This document shows, piece by piece, positions 18,195-27,766 of a stretch of 64,000 bases of DNA (its first letter is position 1; every line of letters starts with the position of its first letter). The notes under the pieces are model-generated. The model had not been told where the DNA came from, did no database searches, and saw nothing but the letters and a program-made list of their open reading frames with translations. Position numbers and translations under genes: made by a program. The stretch is from Persicitalea jodogahamensis (lineage in GTDB: Bacteria > Bacteroidota > Bacteroidia > Cytophagales > Spirosomataceae), in assembly GCF_014651615.1 (NCBI RefSeq), contig NZ_BMXF01000004.1:496001-560000 (forward strand), read 5' to 3'.

Positions 18195-20018
18195 CTAATT
18201 TTTAATTTCAAGTATGATGACGGAAAGCGGCCGGAGTGAAACAGGGATTCCTGAATTTTCAATTTCAGCCACGTCAAGGTTCAATGCCAAGCTATTCCCC
18301 GGAAAAACCTCTACAAGATGACAGGGTTCGACATCGCGGATTTTAAGGGTATTGGATAGAACGTCCGAGGGGATTTTTACCCGGGTACTTATAGTTTTTA
18401 TTTTGTCAAAATTATAAACGCATACAAAGCGCTGGTTTGAGGTATAACGAAGGTAGGCGTAGGTTCGGGTCTTGTCATATTCAGGGCTTTGGTCGTCGAT
18501 GTTGACGTACTGCAAATCATAAAAATCCCCTATTCGAATTGCCTCATTCTCTACCGCGAAATGGTTGAGATCATGATAAAACTGACGAAGCTTTTTCTGG
18601 TTTTCATCTAATTTGCCACCGTCAAATTTGCCCTGGTTCACCCATCTCTGAAACTCTGGAACTCCCCAGTAATCAAAAATTGTCGTGCGCCCGTCATCCC
18701 CTTGAAAGCCCTCCGATTCGGTTGGGTTGACGCCAACTTCCTGTCCAAAGTAGATCATCATTGGCCCGGTATGTAGCGTGGCGCTTAGCGTCATGGCTGG
18801 AATGGCCACCCACGGATCGTGTGCAAAAAAGCGCGAGGCGATGCGCTGTTCGTCGTGGTTTTCCAAAAAACGTAGCATATGGTGGGCAATATCGCCTGAC
18901 TCATTTTGCCATAACCGGGTTATGTATTCGACAGTGCCGTTGCCCTCCATAATGGGGCGCAGATAGTTGTAAAGCCCCACCTTATCGTAGAGGTAGTCGA
19001 ATTTGCCTTTGAAAATATAATTGTGGTATTCGCTGGGATTATAGATTTCGGCAATAAAAATAATGTCAGGATTCATCGCCTGAATTTCGGGGATCACCCA
19101 GCCCCAAAACTCAACAGGTACCATTTCGGCCATATCGCAGCGAAAGCCGTCTACACCTTTTTGAGTCCAATAAAGCAAAATATCCCGCATCTGGAGCCAG
19201 GTGGCTGGTATGGGATCAAAGTACCTGGCGTGACCGTTCAGGTAGTCCACACCGTAATTTAGCTTAATGGTTTCGTACCAATCGTAGATGCTGGGCCTGG
19301 CATTAAAAACATCGTTGCCAGTAGCCTTGGCTGGCACTTCATTATAAACATGTTCAGAGTCTACGGGAGAGATAATTTCCTCCGGGGAGTGGAAGGGCTC
19401 ATTTGGCAGATAATAAAAATTATTTTGTGGGTCGAATACCACATCTGTCCGATCCCCCTCCCCGAAATCACGAACACCGGCTGGCTTGGCGTCCGAAGAA
19501 TACTGCCTGGCAACGTGGTTGGGGACAAAATCGATAATGACTTTTAAATTAGCTTCGTGAGTGCGAATCAGTAAGGCCTCGAACTCGTCCATGCGTTTGT
19601 CGACGTCAACAGCCAGATCCGGGTCAACGTCGTAATAATCTTTAATCGCGTAAGGAGACCCGGCCATTCCTTTAACGATGAGTGGATTGTCAGGTTTTAT
19701 GCCAAAATCCGAATAATCGGTCATCGTGGCGTGTTCGATAACTCCCGTATACCAGACATGTGAGATGCCAAAGTCTTTGAGTGCCTGCAGCGCAACAGCC
19801 GTTATATCGTTGAATTTCCCAACGCCGTTTGTCTTCAGTGAGCCGTAGTAATTATTGGTAAGATTCTGGTTGCCAAAAAGCCGGGTAAATATCTGGTAAA
19901 CTACCAGTTTGTCGTGTTTCGGATTTGAAAGTTGCATGGATCGATTGGCGGAATTGCTTAAATAAACCGACAAAAAAGCGATAATAATTGGAAGAAACGC
20001 AATTACACCCTTTCTCAA
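18195..20018 (-). CDS. GH13 alpha-amylase-family enzyme
   Basis: A 607-residue frame if started at TTG 20018. An ATG at 19937 gives 580 residues and removes the hydrophobic stretch VIAFLPIIIAFLSVYLS. The catalytic barrel is clear: DFVPNHVARQ (region I), GFRCDMAEMV with nucleophile D295, FIAEIYNP with acid/base E324, and FLENHDEQR with D389. The C-terminal beta domain carries little recognisable detail. GH13 enzymes cleave or rearrange alpha-glucosidic bonds; the exact specificity is not readable. The hydrophobic start suggests export, and a TAGATTTG box 24 bases upstream of the TTG supports that longer form. First gene of the arm amylase, MFS, otsAB. Confidence 0.88.
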   Translation of the reverse strand: MRKGVIAFLPIIIAFLSVYLSNSANRSMQLSNPKHDKLVVYQIFTRLFGNQNLTNNYYGSLKTNGVGKFNDITAVALQALKDFGISHVWYTGVIEHATMTDYSDFGIKPDNPLIVKGMAGSPYAIKDYYDVDPDLAVDVDKRMDEFEALLIRTHEANLKVIIDFVPNHVARQYSSDAKPAGVRDFGEGDRTDVVFDPQNNFYYLPNEPFHSPEEIISPVDSEHVYNEVPAKATGNDVFNARPSIYDWYETIKLNYGVDYLNGHARYFDPIPATWLQMRDILLYWTQKGVDGFRCDMAEMVPVEFWGWVIPEIQAMNPDIIFIAEIYNPSEYHNYIFKGKFDYLYDKVGLYNYLRPIMEGNGTVEYITRLWQNESGDIAHHMLRFLENHDEQRIASRFFAHDPWVAIPAMTLSATLHTGPMMIYFGQEVGVNPTESEGFQGDDGRTTIFDYWGVPEFQRWVNQGKFDGGKLDENQKKLRQFYHDLNHFAVENEAIRIGDFYDLQYVNIDDQSPEYDKTRTYAYLRYTSNQRFVCVYNFDKIKTISTRVKIPSDVLSNTLKIRDVEPCHLVEVFPGNSLALNLDVAEIENSGIPVSLRPLSVIILEIKN

Positions 20019-20245
20019 TATGAGAAGGGATAGCTTCCTTCCAAATCTAAGCAGGATAATTTTTAGAAAAAATGTTTATTTGGGCAAATTAAAGATTGGC
20101 GTTCATCATAATTAGTGGCTCTGATATCCAATTTCGAAGGCGAGGAAATCTCGTACAAACAATGCGCTATGAAAAATTGAAAAGAGGATTATTGGGGAAA
20201 GAAAATCAAAAGATGTTAAATTAGCCCATCACGAATAGATGGACA
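20019..20245. other. Divergent intergenic region between the two amylase genes
   Basis: 227 bases, AT-rich, separating two oppositely transcribed GH13 genes, so it should hold both promoters and any shared operator of the glucan locus. On the minus strand TAGATTTG (20049-20042) is a perfect TAnnTTTG -7 box for the minus arm, although the base run 20 upstream (TTTT/ATTT) is a poor -33. I see no equally clear promoter for the plus arm and no strong palindromic operator. Confidence 0.45.
20042..20049 (-). promoter_or_regulatory. -7 box of the minus-strand amylase arm
   Basis: TAGATTTG on the minus strand matches TAnnTTTG exactly. The predicted start lies near 20035-20038, upstream of the TTG at 20018, so the longer, signal-bearing protein could be made from this transcript. 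The -33 element is weak. Confidence 0.4.
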
Positions 20246-22168
20246 ATGCCAAGATTAGTTTCAAAAACTACTTCACTTCTACTTTTCCTTCTGATTGGAA
20301 TTTGTCAAAATTCCACAGCTCAGCCTTTCGTGATAAAACACCTTGCCCCACTCAACTGGTGGGTGGGTATGAAAGACCCTCGCCTGCAGGTTATCGTTCA
20401 CGCTGAGAACATTGCCTCCGCAGATGTTTCTATAGAATACCCTGGTATTGCACTGGAGAATGTTCATAAGGTTGAGAATCCCAACTACCTCATTCTGGAT
20501 CTGAAGATTTCGCCCGAATGCCGGGCGGGTACTTTCCATATTACTTTGAGTGGCGAAACCAACACCGGAAATGGACGCCGTAGTAGTTTGAAAAAATTCT
20601 CGCAGGCTATTCCTTACGAACTCCGTTCCCGCTCTGACTTTGTGAAAGCGCAAGGTGCAGACGCCTCTGATCTGGTGTACCTTTTACTGCCCGATCGTTT
20701 TGCGAACGGTGACCCTTCAAACGACCGCTTTGTCGGCTTGGCTGATTCAAAGGTCGATCGTACCAACCCTTTTCTGCGGCACGGTGGTGATCTGCAGGGG
20801 GTCATTGACCATCTTGATTATTTCAAAGAATTGGGAGTTACCGCCCTTTGGCTCAACCCGGTCATTGAAAACGATCAGCCCCTCACCGACGAAGGCGGCG
20901 AGTTACGCAGTGCTTACCATGGGTATGGATTCACGGACCATTACCAGGTCGACAAACGACTCGGGGGAAATGAAGCATACAAAAAATTAGTGGATGCAGC
21001 GCACGCCAATGGTTTGAAAATCATTCAGGATGCGGTTTACAACCACGCTGGAATAAACCACTGGCTGTTGCGGGATATGCCAGACAAAAACTGGCTACAC
21101 CAATGGCCCACGTACACCAATACATCGTACAAAGAACAACCTATTCCAGACCCTCATGGCTCCGACCTAGACCGTAAGGTAACGTCTGATGGCTGGTTTG
21201 TGCCTTTCCTGCCCGACTGGAATCAGGGAAATCCTTACGTGGCCAACTACCTGTTGCAGCATGCACTCTGGACAGTGGAGTATTTCGGAATAGATGCCTG
21301 GCGGGTTGACACGTATATGTACAATGACCTTGACTATATGAACCGGGTCAACTCAGCACTGCTTGCAGAGTATCCCGACCTCCATATTTTTGGTGAAAAT
21401 TGGACGAAAAGCGTCCCCAATCAGGCCTATTTTCAGGAAAACAACCTACAGGTACCCTTCAAAAGTAATTTGCCGGGTGCCTGTGATTTTCAGACGTATT
21501 ATGCTATCAATGACGCGCTGAATCAGAAATTCGGCTGGGATGAAGGGGTCAACCGAATCTATCAAACGCTTGGGCTAGACTACCTGTATCGGGACCCGAT
21601 GAAAAACGTGGTCTTTCTGGACAACCATGATACGGACCGCTTCCTATCGGTGGTAGGCGAGAACATGAACAACTACCGAATGGGATTGATCTGGCTGCTA
21701 ACCACACGGGGAATTCCTCAACTCTACTATGGGACCGAAATTCTGATGAAGAATTTTAAAAATCCCTCAGATGCTGAAGTACGCCGTGATTTTCCGGGTG
21801 GTTTTCCGGACGATAAGGTTAATAAATTTATAGAAACAGGTAGAAATGGCGCTGAGAATGAGGCCTTCGACTTTGTAAAAAAACTGGCAAACTACCGGAA
21901 AAATACCCCCGCCTTACACAGCGGAAAACTCATGCAATTCGTACCGGCCGATGGAGTGTATGTTTATTTCCGATACGATGAAGAAAAGACCATAATGGTC
22001 GTGATGAATTCCAATGATAAGTCATTTTCCCTCGAAACAGGTCGTTTTCAGGAAAGGCTTGGTACCTTTGCCAGGGCCGTTGACGTACTTTCCGGGCTTG
22101 TCCACCCACTCGATAAACCCATAAATCTTGAGGCCCGAACTGCGTATGTGCTCGAATTGGGCAACTGA
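20246..22168 (+). CDS. Secreted neopullulanase/cyclomaltodextrinase-like GH13 amylase
   Basis: A 640-residue protein with a signal peptide (LLLFLLIGICQNSTAQ). Residues about 27-120 form the N-terminal beta domain of cyclomaltodextrinases (HLAPLNWWVGMKDPRLQVIV). The barrel follows: DAVYNHAG, AWRVDTYMYND with nucleophile D355, FGENWTKSV with acid/base E384, FLDNHDTDRF with D462. A C-terminal beta domain follows (VYVYFRYDEEKTIMVVMN). The arrangement matches Bacteroidota SusA-like neopullulanases, periplasmic enzymes that cut maltodextrins and cyclodextrins. It begins the plus arm that continues with beta-phosphoglucomutase and a GH65 phosphorylase and is divergent from a second GH13 gene. Confidence 0.93.
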   Translation: MPRLVSKTTSLLLFLLIGICQNSTAQPFVIKHLAPLNWWVGMKDPRLQVIVHAENIASADVSIEYPGIALENVHKVENPNYLILDLKISPECRAGTFHITLSGETNTGNGRRSSLKKFSQAIPYELRSRSDFVKAQGADASDLVYLLLPDRFANGDPSNDRFVGLADSKVDRTNPFLRHGGDLQGVIDHLDYFKELGVTALWLNPVIENDQPLTDEGGELRSAYHGYGFTDHYQVDKRLGGNEAYKKLVDAAHANGLKIIQDAVYNHAGINHWLLRDMPDKNWLHQWPTYTNTSYKEQPIPDPHGSDLDRKVTSDGWFVPFLPDWNQGNPYVANYLLQHALWTVEYFGIDAWRVDTYMYNDLDYMNRVNSALLAEYPDLHIFGENWTKSVPNQAYFQENNLQVPFKSNLPGACDFQTYYAINDALNQKFGWDEGVNRIYQTLGLDYLYRDPMKNVVFLDNHDTDRFLSVVGENMNNYRMGLIWLLTTRGIPQLYYGTEILMKNFKNPSDAEVRRDFPGGFPDDKVNKFIETGRNGAENEAFDFVKKLANYRKNTPALHSGKLMQFVPADGVYVYFRYDEEKTIMVVMNSNDKSFSLETGRFQERLGTFARAVDVLSGLVHPLDKPINLEARTAYVLELGN

Positions 22169-22300
22169 TTCTCCATTGGAATAGTCAACTGATCGGGTGC
22201 ACTCGGCAAGATGTGAGAATCAGGGAGGGAGAGATCTTCTTGTGAAGCAAATGACCGTCCGGGGTATACAGATAAACCATAATATTTAAACGCCGAATAA

Positions 22301-22960
22301 ATGTCCGAGTTAAATGCTTGCCTTTTTGATCTTGACGGGGTAATCGTCGACACCGCAAAATTCCATTACATCGCTTGGCGCGAACTCGCCAACGGACTCG
22401 GATTCGACCTGACAGAAAAACAGAATGAAAAATTGAAAGGCGTCAGTCGGGTAGAGTCATTGGAAATTATACTCAAAATCGGCAACGTTAACCTCGATCC
22501 CGAAACCAAAGCAAAGCTGGCTGCCACCAAAAACGACCGCTACCTGGAACTTTGCCAAAAAATGACACCTGATGATATTTTGCCAGGTGTGCAGGTTTTT
22601 CTGGATTCCCTGATTCAGGAAAAAATAAAAATCGGGCTTGGTTCGGCCAGCAAAAATGCGCGGCTGATTCTTGACTACATTGGCCTGACGCACTACTTCG
22701 CAACGATCGTGGACGGAAATCGTATCAACAAAGGAAAGCCAGATCCAGAGACTTTTTTGTTGGGTGCGGAGGATCTGGATGTAAATCCTCAGAATTGCAT
22801 CGTTTTCGAGGATGCTGTGGCGGGGATTCAAGCAGCAAAGGCCGGGGGCATGGTGGCGGTAGGTATAGGTAGTTCTGCTGAACTCAATGCTGCCAATGCC
22901 GATTTGGTCATTCCCGGCTTCCAGGACATTGATGTAAACACAATAAAACACTTGTTTTAA
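22301..22960 (+). CDS. pgmB: Beta-phosphoglucomutase
   Basis: A 219-residue cytosolic HAD enzyme. FDLDGVIVDTAKFHY holds the nucleophile D10 and general acid/base D12, and the following HYIAWRELANGLGF is the substrate cap sequence typical of beta-PGM. GLGSASKNARLIL supplies motif II, and KPDPETFLLGAEDLD plus FEDAVAGIQAAKAGG supply the lysine and metal-binding acids. It converts beta-glucose-1-phosphate to glucose-6-phosphate. It lies between an amylase and a GH65 phosphorylase, the enzyme that makes beta-glucose-1-phosphate, and starts 132 bases after the amylase, most likely in the same operon. Confidence 0.95.
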   Translation: MSELNACLFDLDGVIVDTAKFHYIAWRELANGLGFDLTEKQNEKLKGVSRVESLEIILKIGNVNLDPETKAKLAATKNDRYLELCQKMTPDDILPGVQVFLDSLIQEKIKIGLGSASKNARLILDYIGLTHYFATIVDGNRINKGKPDPETFLLGAEDLDVNPQNCIVFEDAVAGIQAAKAGGMVAVGIGSSAELNAANADLVIPGFQDIDVNTIKHLF

Positions 22961-23023
22961 TTTGAAAATGGTGGCGTTTTAGTGGTAGTCTCACTCGTCT
23001 CCGTTTTTCTTAAATGATATTGA

Positions 23024-25351
23024 ATGAAGCAATACATTACTCCGAACCCCTGGTCGGTTATTGAAGAGGGTTTTCATCCCGAAGAAAACGAGATTACGGA
23101 AAGCCTTATGAGCCTGGGTAACGGGCGGATGGGCCAACGCGGAAATTTTGAAGAAAAATACTCAGGCAAAACGCTGCTGGGCAATTATGTGGCAGGCGTC
23201 TATTTTCCGGACAAAACACGTGTGGGTTGGTGGAAAAACGGTTATCCTGATTACTTTGCCAAGGTCATTAACGCCTGCAACTGGATAGGGATCGATGTCG
23301 AGATTGATGGACAGATTCTGGATTTGCATACCTGCCAGATCGAGGAGTTTTACCGGGAGCTGGACATGAAACGAGGTGTTTTGTCGCGTCACTGCACGGC
23401 CATTACGCCCCAAGGTCAGCGAGTCAGGATTGAAAGTGAGCGTTTTTGCAGCATGGTAGATGATGAATCGGGCGCCATAAAGTACTCGGTGAAAGCACTT
23501 AATTTCGATGGCCACATTACGCTGACTCCTTACCTGGACGGGACTATTCGCAATCGCGATGCCAATTATGACGAAACATTTTGGCAGGAAATCAGCAAAG
23601 AAACGTCTTTTGCCGAAGGAATACTGACCTTGGAAACCAAGCCGAACCCCTACGGCGTGGAGCAATTCGAGGTGACGACGGGCATGCGGTTTGATATCAA
23701 GAAAAATGGTAAAAAGCTGGATTTTCAGTCTCATCCCGTCAAAAATGAAAAGTATGTAGCGGGGAAGGTAGTTACAGAGATTAGTGAAGGTGACGAACTC
23801 ACGCTGTTCAAGTACGCGGTAAACTTGTCTTCGGCAAATTACAAGCGGGAGGAGTTAACGGAGAAGGCAAAAAACTACCTTGACCGAATTACAAAAAAAG
23901 GATATTCAAGCCTTCTGTCGGAGCATGAGTTGGCATGGGCCGACAAGTGGGAGCGAAATGACATCGAGATAGTGGGTGATATGGAGGCGCAACAAGGAAT
24001 TCGCTTCAATATATTTCACCTCCAGCAAACCTACACTGGGGAGGATGAATCGCTTAATATCGGCCCAAAGGGCTTCACGGGAGAAAAATATGGCGGTGTG
24101 ACGTATTGGGATACAGAAGCTTATTGTATTCCTTTTTACCTGGCTACTTCCGGGAAGCATGTTGCGCGCAACCTCTTGATCTACCGATACAAACACCTGG
24201 CCAAAGCCATTGAAAATGCCGGCAAGCTGGGCTTCAGTCAGGGTGCCGCGCTTTATCCGATGGTCACGATGAACGGGGAAGAAAGCCACAACGAATGGGA
24301 AATTACTTTTGAGGAGATCCATCGGAATGGAGCCATTGCTTTCGCTATTTATGACTACATCAATTATACGGGTGATAAGGTTTACCTGGCTGAATACGGC
24401 CTGGAAGTCCTGATTGCTATTTCGCGCTTCTGGAAACAACGAGTCAACTGGTCTGCTCAAAAGGAAAAATTCGTAATGCTTGGCGTGACCGGGCCAAACG
24501 AATATGAAAACAATGTCAATAACAACTGGTACACCAACTACCTCGCAGTGTGGTGCCTGAAATACACTCTTTCGGCCATCGAATATGTCCGGAGTCAGGA
24601 GAAGGCGGATGCGATATTTGCCAAAGTTGAGTTTGATCAGGAAGCCGAAACCAAAGACTGGCAGGAAATAATTGACAAGATGTACTTCCCTTATGATCCG
24701 GAACGGGAGGTTTTCTTGCAGCAGGACGGTTTTTTAGATAAAGAATTAAAAACGGTCGATCAGATCAGCGAGCATCGCCCCATTAATCAGAAATGGTCAT
24801 GGGACCGGATACTCCGATCGTGTTTCATCAAACAGGCTGATGTATTGCAAGGGCTCTACTTATTTGAGGATCATTTCGACCAGGGTACCCTTCGCCGGAA
24901 TTTTGATTTTTACGAACCGATGACCGTGCACGAGTCATCCCTTTCGCCCTGTGTGCATTCAATTTTGGCTTCCAGCCTTGGGAAGAAGGAGAAGGCGTAT
25001 GAAATGTATGTCCGGACAGCCCGACTCGATCTCGATGATTACAATAACGATACCGAAGATGGCTTGCACATTACTTCTATGGCGGGTACCTGGATGAGCG
25101 TCGTGAAGGGTTTTGCGGGGCAGCGCGTCCGGGATGGTGTGCTGGTACTTAATCCTTACATACCTGAGGGCTGGGACGCCTATTCATTTAGGATCGGTTT
25201 TCGCGGCATCACGATGCGTATAGAGGTGACGCGCCAGGCTGTCATAATTGAAAATCCTACCACCGAATCGGTCGAAGTGCAAGTGTGGGGGAAACAATAC
25301 AGCGTTTTGGGCGAAGTTCGCCACGAATTAAAGGGGGCTGCCGCAGAGTAA
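23024..25351 (+). CDS. GH65 disaccharide phosphorylase, probably maltose phosphorylase
   Basis: A 775-residue cytosolic enzyme with the GH65 layout: N-terminal beta-sandwich (residues 1-280), helical linker, (alpha/alpha)6 barrel from about 325 to 690, and a C-terminal beta sheet. The catalytic acid is E493 in TGPNEYENNVNNNWY. Substrate and phosphate regions are seen in NGEESHNEWEITFEEIHRNG, KQADVLQGLYLF and HESSLSPCVHSIL. The family cleaves an alpha-glucoside with phosphate, releasing beta-glucose-1-phosphate. Maltose, trehalose, kojibiose and nigerose enzymes share these motifs, so maltose is inferred mainly from the amylases, MFS transporter and pgmB next door. It follows pgmB by 63 bases and is followed by a terminator at 25419. 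Confidence 0.9.
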   Translation: MKQYITPNPWSVIEEGFHPEENEITESLMSLGNGRMGQRGNFEEKYSGKTLLGNYVAGVYFPDKTRVGWWKNGYPDYFAKVINACNWIGIDVEIDGQILDLHTCQIEEFYRELDMKRGVLSRHCTAITPQGQRVRIESERFCSMVDDESGAIKYSVKALNFDGHITLTPYLDGTIRNRDANYDETFWQEISKETSFAEGILTLETKPNPYGVEQFEVTTGMRFDIKKNGKKLDFQSHPVKNEKYVAGKVVTEISEGDELTLFKYAVNLSSANYKREELTEKAKNYLDRITKKGYSSLLSEHELAWADKWERNDIEIVGDMEAQQGIRFNIFHLQQTYTGEDESLNIGPKGFTGEKYGGVTYWDTEAYCIPFYLATSGKHVARNLLIYRYKHLAKAIENAGKLGFSQGAALYPMVTMNGEESHNEWEITFEEIHRNGAIAFAIYDYINYTGDKVYLAEYGLEVLIAISRFWKQRVNWSAQKEKFVMLGVTGPNEYENNVNNNWYTNYLAVWCLKYTLSAIEYVRSQEKADAIFAKVEFDQEAETKDWQEIIDKMYFPYDPEREVFLQQDGFLDKELKTVDQISEHRPINQKWSWDRILRSCFIKQADVLQGLYLFEDHFDQGTLRRNFDFYEPMTVHESSLSPCVHSILASSLGKKEKAYEMYVRTARLDLDDYNNDTEDGLHITSMAGTWMSVVKGFAGQRVRDGVLVLNPYIPEGWDAYSFRIGFRGITMRIEVTRQAVIIENPTTESVEVQVWGKQYSVLGEVRHELKGAAAE

Positions 25352-25418
25352 ATTTATATTTGGTAAATACCCCATCAATAATTTTCTGGCAATCCAGAAC
25401 CGTGTCGGCCGTTGAGAA

Positions 25419-25448
25419 GTGTCAAGGATCCCTTAGCTTGACGCTTTT
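25419..25448 (+). terminator. Terminator of the plus-strand glucan operon
   Basis: GTGTCAAG, GATCCCTTAG loop, CTTGACGC (one G-U pair), then TTTT. It lies 68 bases after the GH65 stop and before the TPR gene, so the TPR gene is probably transcribed separately. Confidence 0.55.
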
Positions 25449-25475
25449 AATAGTCCCCGTTTAAATAATATCGTG

Positions 25476-27749
25476 ATGTTGAGGGAAAAGTGGATTATCG
25501 GAATACTAACAATCTTGTTTTTGGCTGTAAGTCAGCCGGTACAGGCTCAGGATTTTCGGGAATGCCAGGAGTTGTTTGAAAAGTTGTTAAAAGATTTCAA
25601 CCAATCCTTTGCCGAAAATAACCCTCAGATTATTCATTCTACCGAGTATCGACGCGAGCTGATAGCGCTTAAAAAGTCCTATCAGTCTTACCATAAAGCC
25701 TACTTCAATCCGTCGGACTCCATCCAGAAATTCAATAATGAAGCTATGCTGAACACCTTGTCGGGCAACTACGGCAAGGCGCTCCGGCTACTAAGCTCGA
25801 TTGATTCGCTCGACCCTCAAACCAACTACTCGGTCGGACTATTGCATTTGCTGAATGGAAACTATTCCAGTGCACTGCCTCTCCTGGGAAACTCAGATGC
25901 CAGTAAATCAGCACCGCTAAATACCCTGGTGGTGTATTGCAAACAAGGGCGCGTGTCCGACGGGTTAGCGTACGGTCAGTCGGCAGCTCATGGCAATACC
26001 CAGGGAAAATGGAATTATAATCTCGGTTTGCTTTATAAAATGACTGATCGGCTGGAGGAGTCGGTGGCCGAAACTACCACCGCCATCCGGCAGAGCGATG
26101 AAATGGCGTACCGCCTTCTGCGCGGCGATGCGCTTATGAAATTGAAGCAGGCCAAAAGGGCGGTTTCTGATTTTGAGAAAATGGCTAGGAAGTACCCCAA
26201 AGCCCAGATTCGTTACGCCAATGCTCTGGTAGATTTGCATCGGTACCAGGAGGCATCCTACGTATTTCAAGAGTACCTGCAAGGGCAGGACCCCACTTTT
26301 CGCAAAGATGCATTTCTGGGTTTGGGCCACGCATACTATGGGCTGAACCAAATGGACAACGCTCAGAAATACTACCGACTGGCCGCCACAATGATCAGGG
26401 ATAGCCCGGTCGCGCTTTGCGGTCAGGCAAATGTGCTGGTAACCAAACACGAGTACCAGGCCGCCCAAACCCTTTACAACCGCATTCTGTCCAACGATAG
26501 TACCTACCTGTCTGCAAAGCTGGGAAGGGGAATAACGCAGTATGGGTTGGGAAACTACCGGGAGGCTTTGTTGGATATGAAGGCTGCCGATATACTCTTT
26601 GATCCAGCTGATCGCGCTCTGGCTGATATTTTCGTCTGCCGTGGCTTTGCCCGCTACTACACCGGGAATGCCGGAGCGGCTTTGGCCGACTTCGAGTCAG
26701 CATTGCGTTTGGACGGCGGTCGGTTCGAGGCTTTGGCTGGCCTAAGCAGCATTTATGTCGATCAGAAAAATTATTCCGAGGCGGGGAGGTACATGACCAA
26801 AGCCCTGGGTTTCGAGAAAAGCTATGATAGAATGTGGAGCAACTATGGCAATATGCTGCTGCATTTTGACATGCATAAAAAAAGTTTGGATGTTTTCAAA
26901 AAAGCCATCGCCCTGAATCCCGAAAACATTAAGGCCCAAAATGGGTGGGGCATCGTACAGCTGGAAAGTGACAAACTCAATCAGTCCAAGGTGTTGTTTG
27001 ATAGTCTGGTCAAGGCCAACCCGGATGTTCCTTATTTGCTAAATAACCGGGGAATCGTGAATGCTTACCACGGCAATCGTTTCGATCAGCTTGACCAGCC
27101 CGAAGCAGCCGATAATCAATACCAGCTGGCGTTTGATGATTTCAAAGCAGCGATGGAGGTGGCTCCATCCAGAAAATTTTATAATGTGAATCAAGGCAAT
27201 GTGTACCGCTACTGGCAACAGTACGAAGATGCCAAGCTCAGCTATCAGAAACATCAGGACAAAAGCGCCCTGAATAACACTGCTGTCCTTTATGCCGGGC
27301 TTGATAATAACAAAGACGCAAAATATTACCTGGAAACTGCCTTGCAGATCGATTCCGCGCACAGGGTGTTCCAGTTCAATATGAATTTGCTATTGAAGGG
27401 TAGGCAAAAGGAATTTGCTCAGTCTCTCGCCCGCACCGTCGCTTCCAACGACGACACTGACGGACCGTTTTCTGATATTGGTATAAAGTACAGCCGTGAT
27501 GGGTTCGTCACTATTTTCCTGTATGATTATGAATACGACACGCTTCACTTTCCCGGACGCCATTTTCTTCCACTTCCCGTTGCCGAGTATACCGAGGAGT
27601 ATTTTATTCCGGAGTACGATTTCAAACTGATGCCTTATTCTATAAAGAAGGCCCCCAAGGAAAAGACTAAAAAGCCGCGGTACAAATCCCAGAAAGTACG
27701 GATGAGGGGAGGGCGGAAGCGGTCAGGTACTGACTGTCCGGTATTCTGA
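25476..27749 (+). CDS. Exported tetratricopeptide-repeat protein
   Basis: A 757-residue protein started at ATG 25476. Residues 1-25 form a signal peptide (ILTILFLAVSQPVQAQ). Most of the remainder is TPR helix pairs, clearest in ALCGQANVLVTKHEYQAAQT, then ALADFESALRLDGGRFEALA and SLDVFKKAIALNPENIKAQN, with poorer repeats near both ends. TPR proteins act as protein-binding scaffolds; no enzymatic domain is present. From about residue 675 the sequence changes: Asp- and aromatic-rich strands, then a strongly basic stretch (KKAPKEKTKKPRYKSQKVR) and a final Cys-containing CPVF. I recognise no sorting signal in that tail. The glucan-operon terminator precedes it, so a link to that operon is not supported. 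Confidence 0.85.
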   Translation: MLREKWIIGILTILFLAVSQPVQAQDFRECQELFEKLLKDFNQSFAENNPQIIHSTEYRRELIALKKSYQSYHKAYFNPSDSIQKFNNEAMLNTLSGNYGKALRLLSSIDSLDPQTNYSVGLLHLLNGNYSSALPLLGNSDASKSAPLNTLVVYCKQGRVSDGLAYGQSAAHGNTQGKWNYNLGLLYKMTDRLEESVAETTTAIRQSDEMAYRLLRGDALMKLKQAKRAVSDFEKMARKYPKAQIRYANALVDLHRYQEASYVFQEYLQGQDPTFRKDAFLGLGHAYYGLNQMDNAQKYYRLAATMIRDSPVALCGQANVLVTKHEYQAAQTLYNRILSNDSTYLSAKLGRGITQYGLGNYREALLDMKAADILFDPADRALADIFVCRGFARYYTGNAGAALADFESALRLDGGRFEALAGLSSIYVDQKNYSEAGRYMTKALGFEKSYDRMWSNYGNMLLHFDMHKKSLDVFKKAIALNPENIKAQNGWGIVQLESDKLNQSKVLFDSLVKANPDVPYLLNNRGIVNAYHGNRFDQLDQPEAADNQYQLAFDDFKAAMEVAPSRKFYNVNQGNVYRYWQQYEDAKLSYQKHQDKSALNNTAVLYAGLDNNKDAKYYLETALQIDSAHRVFQFNMNLLLKGRQKEFAQSLARTVASNDDTDGPFSDIGIKYSRDGFVTIFLYDYEYDTLHFPGRHFLPLPVAEYTEEYFIPEYDFKLMPYSIKKAPKEKTKKPRYKSQKVRMRGGRKRSGTDCPVF

Positions 27750-27766
27750 AAATCAAAACTGATTTA

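Noticed and set aside
22165-22223. CTGATTCTC / GAGAATCAG inverted repeat between the amylase and pgmB genes
   Set aside because: The 41-base loop is long and the left arm overlaps the amylase stop; probably chance.
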